Source of the DNA: Burkholderiales bacterium | Lineage (GTDB): Bacteria; Pseudomonadota; Gammaproteobacteria; Burkholderiales; Burkholderiaceae_D | Assembly: GCA_016177875.1 (NCBI GenBank) | Contig: JACOUL010000028.1 | Coordinates: forward strand, 1 to 64,000 | Direction: 5' to 3' | Length of the DNA stretch: 64,000 nt | Shown here: positions 1 to 7,469 of the stretch, in pieces | Numbering within the stretch: position 1 is the stretch's first letter | How the letters are laid out: each line of letters begins with the position of its first letter | Made by a program: the position numbers and the translations under genes | Notes under the pieces: generated by a model | Told to the model about the DNA's origin: nothing | Seen by the model: only the letters and a program-made list of their open reading frames with translations | Databases searched by the model: none

Positions 1-78
1 TACCCGGGGATGCGGATGCCACATGCCCATTTCAAACAAGGTGCGTCGTTCTTCCTCTGCCAGATAAAATCGTTTCAT
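1..78 (-). CDS. Partial ORF at window edge, possibly the N-terminus of an HTH or IS630-like protein
   Basis: An open frame runs off the left edge from an ATG at 78 on the minus strand. The 26 visible codons include 'RFYLAEEERRTLFEM' followed by 'WHPHPR'. This resembles the start of homeodomain-like helix-turn-helix proteins of the IS630/HTH group, where an acidic helix is followed by a short H-P-x-P-R segment; that match is from memory and weak. The frame stays open upstream of this ATG to a stop near 138, so the true start is uncertain, and no strong Shine-Dalgarno sequence is visible. It lies directly downstream of the PIN gene on the same strand. Confidence 0.35.
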   Translation of the reverse strand, partial: MKRFYLAEEERRTLFEMGMWHPHPRV

Positions 79-124
79 CTCGTCAACCCGTATCCAATAC
101 CCATACGGCTTTGACAGTTCCTTT

Positions 125-595
125 TCAAGGATTACTTAGCATTTCAGCTTCCCAAGCTTCCGGCAAAAGGATGCGGAATAATCCGGCTTTTACGTTTCGC
201 TTGGCAAGCTTGAGGAGAGCTTTATCTTTGGTGATGAGAATATCGGCATTTGCGTCGCGTGCCAATTCCAAAAATTTTTGATCGTCACGGTCGCGGCATA
301 CCGGCAGGCGAACCTCCGGTCTTTGTAAGAGCTCGTCCGGCATCAAGCATTTAATGAGCCGGTCAAATTCTGCCGCGCACTCCGCGCGTAGCGTCTGATC
401 TAAAGGCAAGTGTTCATAGTGCAGCACCAGTTCCCATTCACGGCGGCAACTTGAACTGGTCACCGCTTCGATGCTGCCGGCGCACAGCGCGGCAAGGAGG
501 CGTGCGCAACGCGGATCACGAAAAACAAATAAATCTAAACAGACGTTTGTATCGAGGACGACTCTGCTGAGCTGCCTTACCAAAGTTTCCACCAC
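125..595 (-). CDS. PIN-domain protein (putative ribonuclease)
   Basis: A 156-aa protein that fits a complete single PIN domain. The acidic residues expected in the metal site are present: Asp in 'VVLDTNVCLDLF' near residue 15, Glu in 'CRREWELVL', Asp in 'CRDRDDQKFLELA' and Asp in 'ADILITKDKALL'. PIN proteins are usually Mg/Mn-dependent ribonucleases, often toxins of toxin-antitoxin pairs. No antitoxin gene lies upstream: the preceding gene is bamD, whose end overlaps this GTG start by 19 nt, which suggests translational coupling. The downstream partial ORF could be a partner but is cut by the window edge. It may be a housekeeping-associated PIN protein rather than a toxin. Confidence 0.8.
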   Translation of the reverse strand: MVETLVRQLSRVVLDTNVCLDLFVFRDPRCARLLAALCAGSIEAVTSSSCRREWELVLHYEHLPLDQTLRAECAAEFDRLIKCLMPDELLQRPEVRLPVCRDRDDQKFLELARDANADILITKDKALLKLAKRNVKAGLFRILLPEAWEAEMLSNP

Positions 596-1374
596 GGTCC
601 GGACTTGGCGCGTCCTCCGCGGAAAAAGTCGCTATTGGGATAGTTGGCCCGCAAGACCTTTTCTGCATCGTCACGCAATTGATTAAGCCCCAAGGCATCA
701 TAAGAGCGGACCATGATAAAAAGGGCTTCTTCAACGGCAGGGGTGCCGTTGTAGTCGCGCACGGTGATTTGTGCCCGATTCACTGCCGCGAGATAGGCAC
801 CGCGCCGGTAGTAATAGCTGGCGACATGCACTTCGTATTGCGACATGGCATGAACCAAGTAACGCATGCGATCAGTCGCATCGGGAACATATTTACTGTT
901 CGGGAAGCGGTCGACCAATTGCTTAAAGGCGTCAAAAGCGTCGCGCGCTGCCTTAGGATCGCGTTCGGTCGGGTCTTGCGGGTATAAAAAATCCAGCATG
1001 CCGACCTTGTCGTTGAAGTTGATCAGGCCGCGCAAGTAATACATGTAATCGACATTGGGGTGATTCGGGTGCAGCTTGATAAAACGTTCGACTGCTGCCA
1101 ATGCCTGCGCTTGCTCGCCTTGGCGATAATAGGCATAAGCGATTTCCATTTGGGCTTGTTGAGCATAGATGCCGAACGGATAGCGCGACTCCAGTTTCTC
1201 GAAATACTGAATAGCTTTATCGTAATTCGCGTTCTGTAGCTCATCGCGGGCCTCCGAGTATAATTTGGTGGGAGACCAATTCTTGGTTTCATCGATTTGT
1301 TCCGACAAGATGCTGCACCCGGAAAGTGCAAATGCCACAGCCAATACGGCAGCCTTCAGGAAATCTTTTTGCAT
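577..1374 (-). CDS. bamD: Outer membrane assembly lipoprotein BamD (ComL)
   Basis: A 265-aa periplasmic lipoprotein of the BAM complex, which works with BamA to insert beta-barrel proteins into the outer membrane. The start at ATG 1374 gives a classic lipoprotein signal peptide (MQKDFLKAAVLAVAFALSGC, lipobox LSGC). The longer frame to 1464 would bury this signal and is rejected. TPR-like repeats follow ('NYDKAIQYFEKLESRYPFG', then 'YAQQAQMEIAYAYYRQGE'), as in E. coli BamD (about 245 aa). It is divergent from rluD with only a short gap, so the two genes probably have back-to-back promoters. It ends WKLW and overlaps the PIN gene. Confidence 0.95.
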   Translation of the reverse strand: MQKDFLKAAVLAVAFALSGCSILSEQIDETKNWSPTKLYSEARDELQNANYDKAIQYFEKLESRYPFGIYAQQAQMEIAYAYYRQGEQAQALAAVERFIKLHPNHPNVDYMYYLRGLINFNDKVGMLDFLYPQDPTERDPKAARDAFDAFKQLVDRFPNSKYVPDATDRMRYLVHAMSQYEVHVASYYYRRGAYLAAVNRAQITVRDYNGTPAVEEALFIMVRSYDALGLNQLRDDAEKVLRANYPNSDFFRGGRAKSGPWWKLW

Positions 1375-1415
1375 AAACTTTGCAACCTTAACGAATTGAC
1401 GGCAGATTATAGCTG

Positions 1416-2447
1416 ATGGGACGTGCCGTGAGAGTATCCGGAATAGCCGGGGCCGAGCATACATTGCCGGAAGATGAAGCCGGGGTGATGGATGATGAGG
1501 AGCTTACGAGCGGCGAGGCGCCGATCGAATTGGTCCTTACACCAGAGATCTGCGGTGAGCGCTTGGATAAAGTCGTTTCCAAGTTATTGCCGCAGTTTTC
1601 GCGCAGCCGTATCCAGCAATGGATAGAAGCCGGCAGCGTGATCGTCGACGGCAAGCCGGCGCGCGCCAAGACAACCGTGTATGGTGACGAGATAGTTACC
1701 GTCTCGCCGCAAGCCGCGCCCGAAGACCGGGCCTACCAGGCGGAGCGCATGGCGCTATCTATCCTTCATGAGGACGACGCTATCCTCGTCATCAATAAAC
1801 CTGCCGGACTGGTAGTACATCCTGCTGCGGGCAACTGGTCCGGCACTTTGCTCAATGGTTTGCTCCATCATTGCCAGGCATTGGCGGGCGTGCCGCGGGC
1901 AGGGATTGTGCATCGCCTGGATAAGGACACCAGCGGCTTGATGGTGGTTGCGAAGACATTGGAAGCGCAGACCGATCTTGTGCGCCAGCTGCAAGCGCGT
2001 AGCGTGCAGCGCGAATATCTGGCCTTGGTGTGGGGTACGCCGGTTGCGGCCGGTAAGATCGATGTGCCCATCGGCCGTCATCCGCGCGATCGGCTCAAGA
2101 TGGCGGTGCTGAAAGATTCCTCTACCGCCAAGCCGGCTGTGACGCATTATGAGCGCTTGGCGCAGGGGATGCTTGATGGGCGTCCGGTCAGTTTAATGCG
2201 TTGCCGGCTTGAAACCGGGCGCACCCACCAAATTCGTGTACACATGTTGTCGATTGGATTTCCTTTGGTCGGCGATGCCTTGTATGGCAAGGCTCATTTG
2301 TCCTCCGTATTTCCGCGGCAAGCCTTGCAGGCATGGCGGCTTGGACTTACCCATCCGGTCACTCAAAAATCCTGTGAATGGAGTGTGCCGTTAGCGGCTG
2401 ATTTTGCAGAGTTGATTGCACGTGCGGGCGTTTCGGAACCGGGCTGA
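1416..2447 (+). CDS. rluD: Ribosomal large subunit pseudouridine synthase D
   Basis: Isomerises uridines 1911, 1915 and 1917 in helix 69 of 23S rRNA to pseudouridine (known for RluD). An S4 RNA-binding domain covers about residues 44-100 ('ERLDKVVSKLLPQFSRSRI'). The catalytic RluA-family motif HRLDKDTSG carries Asp169 in this numbering. 'GRTHQIRVHM' and 'VGDALYG' near the end are also typical. At 343 aa it is longer than E. coli RluD (326 aa); the extra length is an acidic N-terminal tail, so the ATG at 1488 is an alternative start. The stop TGA is followed one base later by the pgeF ATG, so the two genes are coupled. Confidence 0.92.
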   Translation: MGRAVRVSGIAGAEHTLPEDEAGVMDDEELTSGEAPIELVLTPEICGERLDKVVSKLLPQFSRSRIQQWIEAGSVIVDGKPARAKTTVYGDEIVTVSPQAAPEDRAYQAERMALSILHEDDAILVINKPAGLVVHPAAGNWSGTLLNGLLHHCQALAGVPRAGIVHRLDKDTSGLMVVAKTLEAQTDLVRQLQARSVQREYLALVWGTPVAAGKIDVPIGRHPRDRLKMAVLKDSSTAKPAVTHYERLAQGMLDGRPVSLMRCRLETGRTHQIRVHMLSIGFPLVGDALYGKAHLSSVFPRQALQAWRLGLTHPVTQKSCEWSVPLAADFAELIARAGVSEPG

Positions 2448-2448
2448 T

Positions 2449-3216
2449 ATGACGGATTTCCTGCAATGCCTCGTGCCGGATTGGACTGGCGTCTGCGCGA
2501 ATGTCGGCGCTTTGTCGACCTTGCGCGTGGGCGGCATCAGCCCTGCGCCATATGATGATGGCGCCGGAGCGGGAGGCTTGAACCTCGGCATGCATGTGGG
2601 CGACGATCCGGCGGCGGTCCAAGAAAATCGCCTGCGCTTGCGCGCATTGTTGCCGTCTGAGCCGGTTTGGCTCAATCAGGTGCACGGCAATGCAGTAGTC
2701 GATGCGGCGCGCGTCGAAGGGATTCCGACCGCAGATGCCAGCTTTACCGCTCGGCCCGGCGTCGTATGCGTGATCCAAACCGCGGATTGTTTACCGGTAT
2801 TGCTTTGCGATGCCGATGCAAAGGTCGTCGGCGCGGCCCATGCAGGCTGGAGAGGTTTGGCAAGCGGCGTACTTGAAAATACGATTGCCGCCATGCGGAA
2901 CGCAGGCGCTAGACAAATCCTCGCATGGTTAGGACCGGCAATCGGCCCACAGCGATTTGAAGTCGGCCCAGAAGTACGGCAGGCCTTTATGGATGCGGAC
3001 CCGAATGTCTCATCGGCCTTTGCTTCAAGCGGAACGGGGGAGGACAAATATCTCGCAGATATTTATTCCTTGGCGCACATGCGGCTGCGTCGTTCAGGCA
3101 TCGAACAGATATTCGGCGCCGGCTTTTGCACAGTTACCGATTCCACACGCTTTTATTCCTTCCGGCGCGACAAAACGACCGGGCGCATGGCTTCCTGCAT
3201 TTGGTTGAAAGACTAA
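2449..3216 (+). CDS. pgeF: PgeF/YfiH family peptidoglycan editing factor (multicopper-oxidase-like purine phosphorylase fold)
   Basis: A 255-aa protein of the YfiH/DUF152 family. Family members remove misincorporated L-Ser from UDP-MurNAc peptides; others act as purine nucleoside phosphorylases or 'laccases'. The zinc-binding residues sit in the expected motifs: His in 'NQVHGNAVV', Cys in 'QTADCLPVLLCD' and His in 'GAAHAGWRGL'. The ATG at 2449 immediately after the rluD stop is preferred over 2416, which would overlap rluD. The rluD-pgeF(yfiH) order is shared with E. coli. The 3' end meets the convergent small membrane gene. Confidence 0.9.
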   Translation: MTDFLQCLVPDWTGVCANVGALSTLRVGGISPAPYDDGAGAGGLNLGMHVGDDPAAVQENRLRLRALLPSEPVWLNQVHGNAVVDAARVEGIPTADASFTARPGVVCVIQTADCLPVLLCDADAKVVGAAHAGWRGLASGVLENTIAAMRNAGARQILAWLGPAIGPQRFEVGPEVRQAFMDADPNVSSAFASSGTGEDKYLADIYSLAHMRLRRSGIEQIFGAGFCTVTDSTRFYSFRRDKTTGRMASCIWLKD

Positions 3217-3473
3217 ATTACTTCTTTTTGGGAAACATCAGCGGCAGAATCACCCTCGGAAATTTCGGAAGAAGGGGGCGTCTGATTCAAAATTTGCAAT
3301 TTTTCACGAATTTGTCGGCGACGTTTACGTTGCGGTGCACCAAATAAATATACAATTATGCTCAAGGGAACGACGCAATACATGAGGAAAGTCATGACGC
3401 CGGCCACGATAGAATGCTCGGTAAGCGCCATCATCAAGACTACGTAAATCCACGCGATGGCAACAATATACAT
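3213..3473 (-). CDS. Small two-helix membrane protein, function unknown
   Basis: An 86-aa protein with two predicted membrane helices ('MYIVAIAWIYVVLMMAL' and 'MTFLMYCVVPLSIIVYLFG'), a strongly basic stretch (QRKRRRQIREK) and an acidic tail. The start at 3473 places the first helix at the N-terminus; the frame to 3545 overlaps the phaC start region and is less likely. Short proteins of this shape are common in Burkholderiales next to phaC, but no function is known to me. It is convergent with pgeF (4-bp overlap) and divergent from phaC. Confidence 0.7.
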   Translation of the reverse strand: MYIVAIAWIYVVLMMALTEHSIVAGVMTFLMYCVVPLSIIVYLFGAPQRKRRRQIREKLQILNQTPPSSEISEGDSAADVSQKEVI

Positions 3474-3532
3474 TTGCGATACCCTACCAATTTTCGAACT
3501 AAACAATACTTTAAACCCTAAAGCCCGCCACC

Positions 3533-5245
3533 ATGAATACTTCACTCCCTCAGTTCAATCCTGCGGCCTGGATGCCGCAAATGACCGACCCGAGCGCTTT
3601 TCAGAATTTATTTAAAGCTGCGCCGATGAATCTTGAGGCGTTCACCTCGCAATTTGCTGGAATGGACGTAAAGATCGATCCCTCGGCCGTCACTGGACTG
3701 CAGACGGAATATCTCAAGAAGTTCACCTCGCTTTGGCAAGACTTGATCACGCAAAAAACGCCGGAAATCAAGGACCGCCGTTTTTCGTCGGAAGAATGGC
3801 AGTCCGACAAGCTGCATGCTTTCACTGCCGCTGCTTATTTGTTGAATGCCGAATTTCTGCAGTCTTTGACCGACGCAATTGAAGCGGAGCCGAAAACCAA
3901 GCAGCGTATCCAATTCGCCGTTCAGCAAATCATTGATGCCATGTCGCCGGCCAACTTCTTTGTTACCAATCCGGAAGCCAAGAAGAAAATTCTCGCGACC
4001 AAAGGCGAGAGCCTGACCAAGGGCATTAGCCACATTCTGAACGATTTGCGCAAAGGCCGCATTTCGCAAAGCGACGAAACCGCGTTTGAAGTCGGTAAAA
4101 ATCTGGCGATCACCGAAGGAGCCGTAGTCTTTGAAAACGATCTGTTCCAATTGATTCAGTATCGTCCTCTGACGGAAACGGTCTACGAGCGCCCCCTGCT
4201 GTTGGTGCCGCCTTGCATCAACAAGTACTACATTCTGGATTTGCAGCCGCAGAACTCGGTGGTGCGTCATTTGGTCGAGCAAGGCCATACGGTGTTTTTG
4301 ATGTCCTGGCGCAACCCCGACGCATCCGGCTCCCACCTGACTTGGGATCATTATGTGGAAGACGGCGTCATTCGTGCCGTGCATGTCGTGCAAGACATCA
4401 GCGGCCAGGACAAGATCAATTCCTTCGGCTTCTGCGTCGGCGGTACATTGATTTCCAGCGCCTTGGCGGTAATGTTTGCGCGCGGCGAAAAACCGATTGC
4501 CAGCTTGACGTTGCTGACCTCGCTGCTCGACTTTTCCGACACCGGCATTCTCAATATTTTCATCGACGAGAACCAAGTGCGCATGCGCGAAAGCACCATC
4601 GGCAAAGGCGGCTTGATGCCGGGTCGCGACATGGCGTCAACCTTTTCCTTCCTGCGTCCGAACGACCTGGTTTGGAACTATGTGCAATCCAACTATCTGA
4701 AAGGCGAAGCGCCGCCGCCGTTCGATCTTTTGTATTGGAATGCCGACAGCACCAATATGGCCGGTCCGATGTACGCTTGGTACTTGCGCAACATGTACTT
4801 GGAAAACAACCTCAAGGAGCCGAACAAACTGAGCATCGCCGGCCACTCGGTCGACTTGGGTGCCATTGATGCGCCGACCTTCATTTACGCTTCATATGAA
4901 GACCACATCGTTCCTTGGACTTCGGCTTACACTTCGACCAAGATTTTGAATCCGAAGAAACCCAAGCAAAACAAGTTCGTGTTGGGTGCATCCGGACATA
5001 TCGCCGGTGTCATTAATCCACCGGCCAAGAAAAAGCGTAACTACTGGACTAACGATAAGGTATGCGACACGGCCGAAGCTTGGCTGGAAGGCGCGGCTGA
5101 TCATCCGGGCAGCTGGTGGGGTGAATGGACCAAGTTTCTCGCCAAGTATGCCGGCGAGGAAATTAAGGCACCGAAAAAATACGGCGGCGCTTCTTACACG
5201 CCGATCGAGCCGGCGCCGGGCCGCTACGTGTTGGCGAAAACCTAA
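3533..5245 (+). CDS. phaC: Class I poly(3-hydroxyalkanoate) synthase
   Basis: A 570-aa enzyme that polymerises (R)-3-hydroxyacyl-CoA into PHA/PHB on the granule surface. The PhaC N-terminal domain (about 80-250) precedes an alpha/beta-hydrolase domain. The modified lipase box G-x-C-x-G-G contains the nucleophile Cys301 ('GFCVGGT'). Catalytic Asp457 ('EDHIVPW') and His489 ('GASGHIAGVINPP') are both present, and the length matches class I synthases (about 590 aa). The Asp-His spacing is 32 residues; the C. necator enzyme has 28 as I recall it. Unlike many relatives it is followed directly by phaR, without phaA/phaB. No strong ribosome binding site precedes the ATG. Confidence 0.97.
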   Translation: MNTSLPQFNPAAWMPQMTDPSAFQNLFKAAPMNLEAFTSQFAGMDVKIDPSAVTGLQTEYLKKFTSLWQDLITQKTPEIKDRRFSSEEWQSDKLHAFTAAAYLLNAEFLQSLTDAIEAEPKTKQRIQFAVQQIIDAMSPANFFVTNPEAKKKILATKGESLTKGISHILNDLRKGRISQSDETAFEVGKNLAITEGAVVFENDLFQLIQYRPLTETVYERPLLLVPPCINKYYILDLQPQNSVVRHLVEQGHTVFLMSWRNPDASGSHLTWDHYVEDGVIRAVHVVQDISGQDKINSFGFCVGGTLISSALAVMFARGEKPIASLTLLTSLLDFSDTGILNIFIDENQVRMRESTIGKGGLMPGRDMASTFSFLRPNDLVWNYVQSNYLKGEAPPPFDLLYWNADSTNMAGPMYAWYLRNMYLENNLKEPNKLSIAGHSVDLGAIDAPTFIYASYEDHIVPWTSAYTSTKILNPKKPKQNKFVLGASGHIAGVINPPAKKKRNYWTNDKVCDTAEAWLEGAADHPGSWWGEWTKFLAKYAGEEIKAPKKYGGASYTPIEPAPGRYVLAKT

Positions 5246-5273
5246 TTTCCAGGCGCTTCAAACGCGTTCGGGC

Positions 5274-5286
5274 TTTGCGTCGCAAA
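5274..5286. repeat. 13-bp perfect dyad TTTGCG-T-CGCAAA downstream of phaC
   Basis: A perfect palindrome around a central T. A sister dyad TTGCG-A-CGCAA lies at 5397-5407, so two near-identical half-site pairs flank the phaR promoter region. This could be an operator for autoregulation by PhaR, which is known to repress its own gene in other species; the assignment is an inference from position. Confidence 0.45.
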
Positions 5287-5336
5287 ATTTTGTGGAAAAT
5301 TTACGCCACATTGCGTAGATCTTTGTTTTTCCGCAA

Positions 5337-5342
5337 TATAAT
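5337..5342 (+). promoter_or_regulatory. Perfect -10 hexamer TATAAT, putative phaR promoter
   Basis: TATAAT lies 82 bp before the phaR start. TTGCGT at 5311-5316 is a possible -35 element, but the 20-bp spacing is long. The -10 is followed by an 8-bp stem, 6-nt loop inverted repeat (GGAGCAGG/CCTGCTCC, 5353-5374) in the leader and by the TTGCGACGCAA dyad at 5397-5407. Both are candidate operators or leader structures. Confidence 0.45.
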
Positions 5343-5423
5343 GCATCACTTTGGAGCAGGTTCCGGCCTGCTCCGTGATCATCTGATTCAAATGCGTTGC
5401 GACGCAATAAACTGGAAATTTCA

Positions 5424-5990
5424 ATGAACAGCGGAAAAAAAGCTCCCGAGCGTTTGATCAAGAAGTACCCGAACCGCCGCTTGTACGATACGCAAACCAG
5501 TTCCTACATCACCCTTACCGACGTCAAGCAATTGGTGCTTGATAACGAAGATTTCACGGTGGTAGATGCCAAGTCCAACGAGGACCTGACGCGCAGCATC
5601 CTGTTGCAAATCATTCTGGAAGAAGAGTCGAACGGCACGCCGATGTTTTCCAGCGGCGCGCTGGCGCAAATCATCCGCTACTATGGCCATGCCATGCAGG
5701 GCATGATGGGCTCTTACCTGGAAAAGAATATCCAAGCCTTTATCGATATCCAAAACAAGCTGGCGGAAGGCTCCAAGGATTTTTACCAAGGCAAACCGTT
5801 CAGTCCCGAGATGTGGTCGCAGTTCATGAATGTGCAAGGCCCGATGATGCAAGGCATGATGAGCAACTACATCGAGCAAAGCAAGAGCCTATTCATCCAG
5901 ATGCAGGAACAGATGCAAAGCCAAACCAAAAATATGTTCGGTGGCGTATTCCCCTTTGTCCCCAAGACGGACAAGGACGAAGAAGAATAA
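5424..5990 (+). CDS. phaR: Polyhydroxyalkanoate synthesis repressor PhaR
   Basis: A 188-aa DNA- and PHB-binding regulator. The hallmark N-terminal PHB/PHA accumulation DNA-binding domain is present ('RLIKKYPNRRLYDTQTSSYI', then 'VKQLVLDNEDFTVVDAKSNEDLTR'), followed by the PHB-binding domain (about 70-150) and a Gln/Met-rich tail. The start at 5424 is chosen over 5397 because MNSGKKAPERLIKKYPNRR is the usual N-terminus and 'CTGGAAA' sits upstream. In other species PhaR represses phasin genes and its own gene until released by nascent granules. The dyads in the 5246-5423 gap may be its sites here. Confidence 0.95.
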   Translation: MNSGKKAPERLIKKYPNRRLYDTQTSSYITLTDVKQLVLDNEDFTVVDAKSNEDLTRSILLQIILEEESNGTPMFSSGALAQIIRYYGHAMQGMMGSYLEKNIQAFIDIQNKLAEGSKDFYQGKPFSPEMWSQFMNVQGPMMQGMMSNYIEQSKSLFIQMQEQMQSQTKNMFGGVFPFVPKTDKDEEE

Positions 5991-6024
5991 CAAGCTTACG
6001 GTGCCAGAGCGGCACGAATGAAGA

Positions 6025-6060
6025 GGGTACAATAGCGGCTTCGCTTTTGTGCCCTTTTTT
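6025..6060 (+). terminator. Rho-independent terminator after phaR
   Basis: GGGTACAATAGCG (6025-6037) pairs with CGCTTTTGTGCCC (6042-6054) over 13 bp with two mismatches and a GCTT loop. TTTTTT follows at 6055-6060. It ends the phaR transcript 65 bp past the stop and lies just before repeat copy A. Confidence 0.8.
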
Positions 6061-6065
6061 AATTA

Positions 6066-6105
6066 TTGCGGGACAGCGCTGCGCGAAGCGTACGCTGTCC
6101 TCAAC
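6066..6105 (+). repeat. Dispersed dyad repeat, copy A
   Basis: A 40-bp unit that begins TTGCGGGACAGCG and ends CGCTGTCCTCAAC. GGACAGCG (6071-6078) and CGCTGTCC (6093-6100) form a perfect 8-bp stem with a 14-nt loop. Related units lie at 12758-12849, 37255-37294 (inverted) and 57213-57254. It resembles REP-type elements that RAYT transposases mobilise in trans; no such transposase is in this window. Confidence 0.75.
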
Positions 6106-6116
6106 ACTCTTTAAGC

Positions 6117-7469
6117 ATGTCCAGCTCACCTCCTAAAGTAGGTTTCGTCTCGCTCGGTTGCCCCAAAGCCTTGGTCGACTCGGAACAAATTCTTACCCAA
6201 TTGCGCGCCGAAGGTTATGAGACTGCTAAGTCTTATGACGGCGCGGATTTGGTCATCGTCAATACGTGCGGATTCATCGATGCCGCTGTCCAGGAGTCGC
6301 TCGATGCTATCGGCGAAGCCTTGAACGAAAACGGCAAGGTGATCGTGACCGGTTGCCTCGGTGCGAAAAAAGATGCCAACGGCGACGATATTATCCAGAA
6401 GGTTCATCCCAAGGTGCTGGCTGTGACCGGTCCGCATGCGCTCGGTGAGGTCATGAGCGCAGTGCACGCCAATCTGCCCAAGCCGCATGATCCGTTTACC
6501 GACCTGGTGCCGGCGCAAGGCATCAAGCTGACACCCAAGCACTTTGCTTATTTGAAAATATCGGAAGGCTGCAACCATCGCTGCAGTTTTTGCATCATTC
6601 CGTCGATGCGAGGCGATTTGGTTTCGCGGCCTGTTGCCGACGTCATGCTGGAAGCGGAAAACCTATTCAAGGCCGGGGTTAAAGAACTGCTGGTGATTTC
6701 GCAAGACACCAGCGCCTACGGCGTCGACGTCAAGTTCCGCACCGGCTTTTGGAACGGCAAGCCGCTTAAGACCCACATGACTCAGCTGGTGACCGCGCTC
6801 GGTGAACTTGCTGCGCAATACGATGCCTGGGTACGGCTGCATTACGTTTATCCGTATCCGCACGTGGATGACATTATTCCCTTGATGGCGCAAGGGCGGG
6901 TGCTGCCTTATTTGGATGTGCCGCTGCAGCATGCGCATCCGGATGTCTTGAAGCGCATGAAGCGTCCGGCCAGCGGCGAAAAGAATATCGAGCGCATTCG
7001 CGCGTGGCGCGACATGTGTCCGGATATGACGATCCGCTCAACCTTCATCGCCGGATTTCCGGGCGAGACCGAAAGCGAATTCCAATATTTGCTCGATTTT
7101 CTGGCGGAAGCCCAAATCGATCGGCTGGGATGCTTTGCCTATTCGCCGGTGGAGGGCGCGACCGCCAATGCCTTGCCCGATCCGGTGCCGGAAGAAATTC
7201 GCGAAGAGCGGCGCGGCCGCGTGATGCAATTGCAGGAAGAAATTTCCAAGAAGCGCTTGCAAGCCAAAGTCGGCAAGACCCTGCGCGTCTTAATCGATGA
7301 GGTGGATCGCACCGGCGGTATCGGACGCTCTGCCGCCGATGCGCCGGAGATCGATGGCGTGGTGTATATCAAGCCGCCGTATGAGCCGCATCGCAAGCTG
7401 AAAGTCGGCGAGTTCATCGATGTGACGGTGACTGCGGCAGACTCACACGATCTTTGGGCGGAAGCATAA
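6117..7469 (+). CDS. rimO: Ribosomal protein S12 methylthiotransferase RimO
   Basis: A 450-aa radical-SAM enzyme that methylthiolates the conserved Asp of ribosomal protein S12. Domains in order: N-terminal UPF0004 with '[15 protein letters not shown]' and Cys in 'NTCGFID' and 'TGCLGAKK'; radical SAM core with '[15 protein letters not shown]' (CxxxCxxC); C-terminal TRAM ('KTLRVLIDE'). The start at 6117 gives the family N-terminus [18 protein letters not shown]; the frame to 6066 would translate the repeat element and is rejected. The stop abuts the metC start with no gap. Confidence 0.96.
   Translation: MSSSPPKVGFVSLGCPKALVDSEQILTQLRAEGYETAKSYDGADLVIVNTCGFIDAAVQESLDAIGEALNENGKVIVTGCLGAKKDANGDDIIQKVHPKVLAVTGPHALGEVMSAVHANLPKPHDPFTDLVPAQGIKLTPKHFAYLKISEGCNHRCSFCIIPSMRGDLVSRPVADVMLEAENLFKAGVKELLVISQDTSAYGVDVKFRTGFWNGKPLKTHMTQLVTALGELAAQYDAWVRLHYVYPYPHVDDIIPLMAQGRVLPYLDVPLQHAHPDVLKRMKRPASGEKNIERIRAWRDMCPDMTIRSTFIAGFPGETESEFQYLLDFLAEAQIDRLGCFAYSPVEGATANALPDPVPEEIREERRGRVMQLQEEISKKRLQAKVGKTLRVLIDEVDRTGGIGRSAADAPEIDGVVYIKPPYEPHRKLKVGEFIDVTVTAADSHDLWAEA

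Noticed and set aside
3608-4576. 322-aa minus-strand ORF opposite phaC
   Set aside because: Lies fully inside phaC; its His/Arg/Gln-rich composition is typical of an antisense shadow frame, with no motif.
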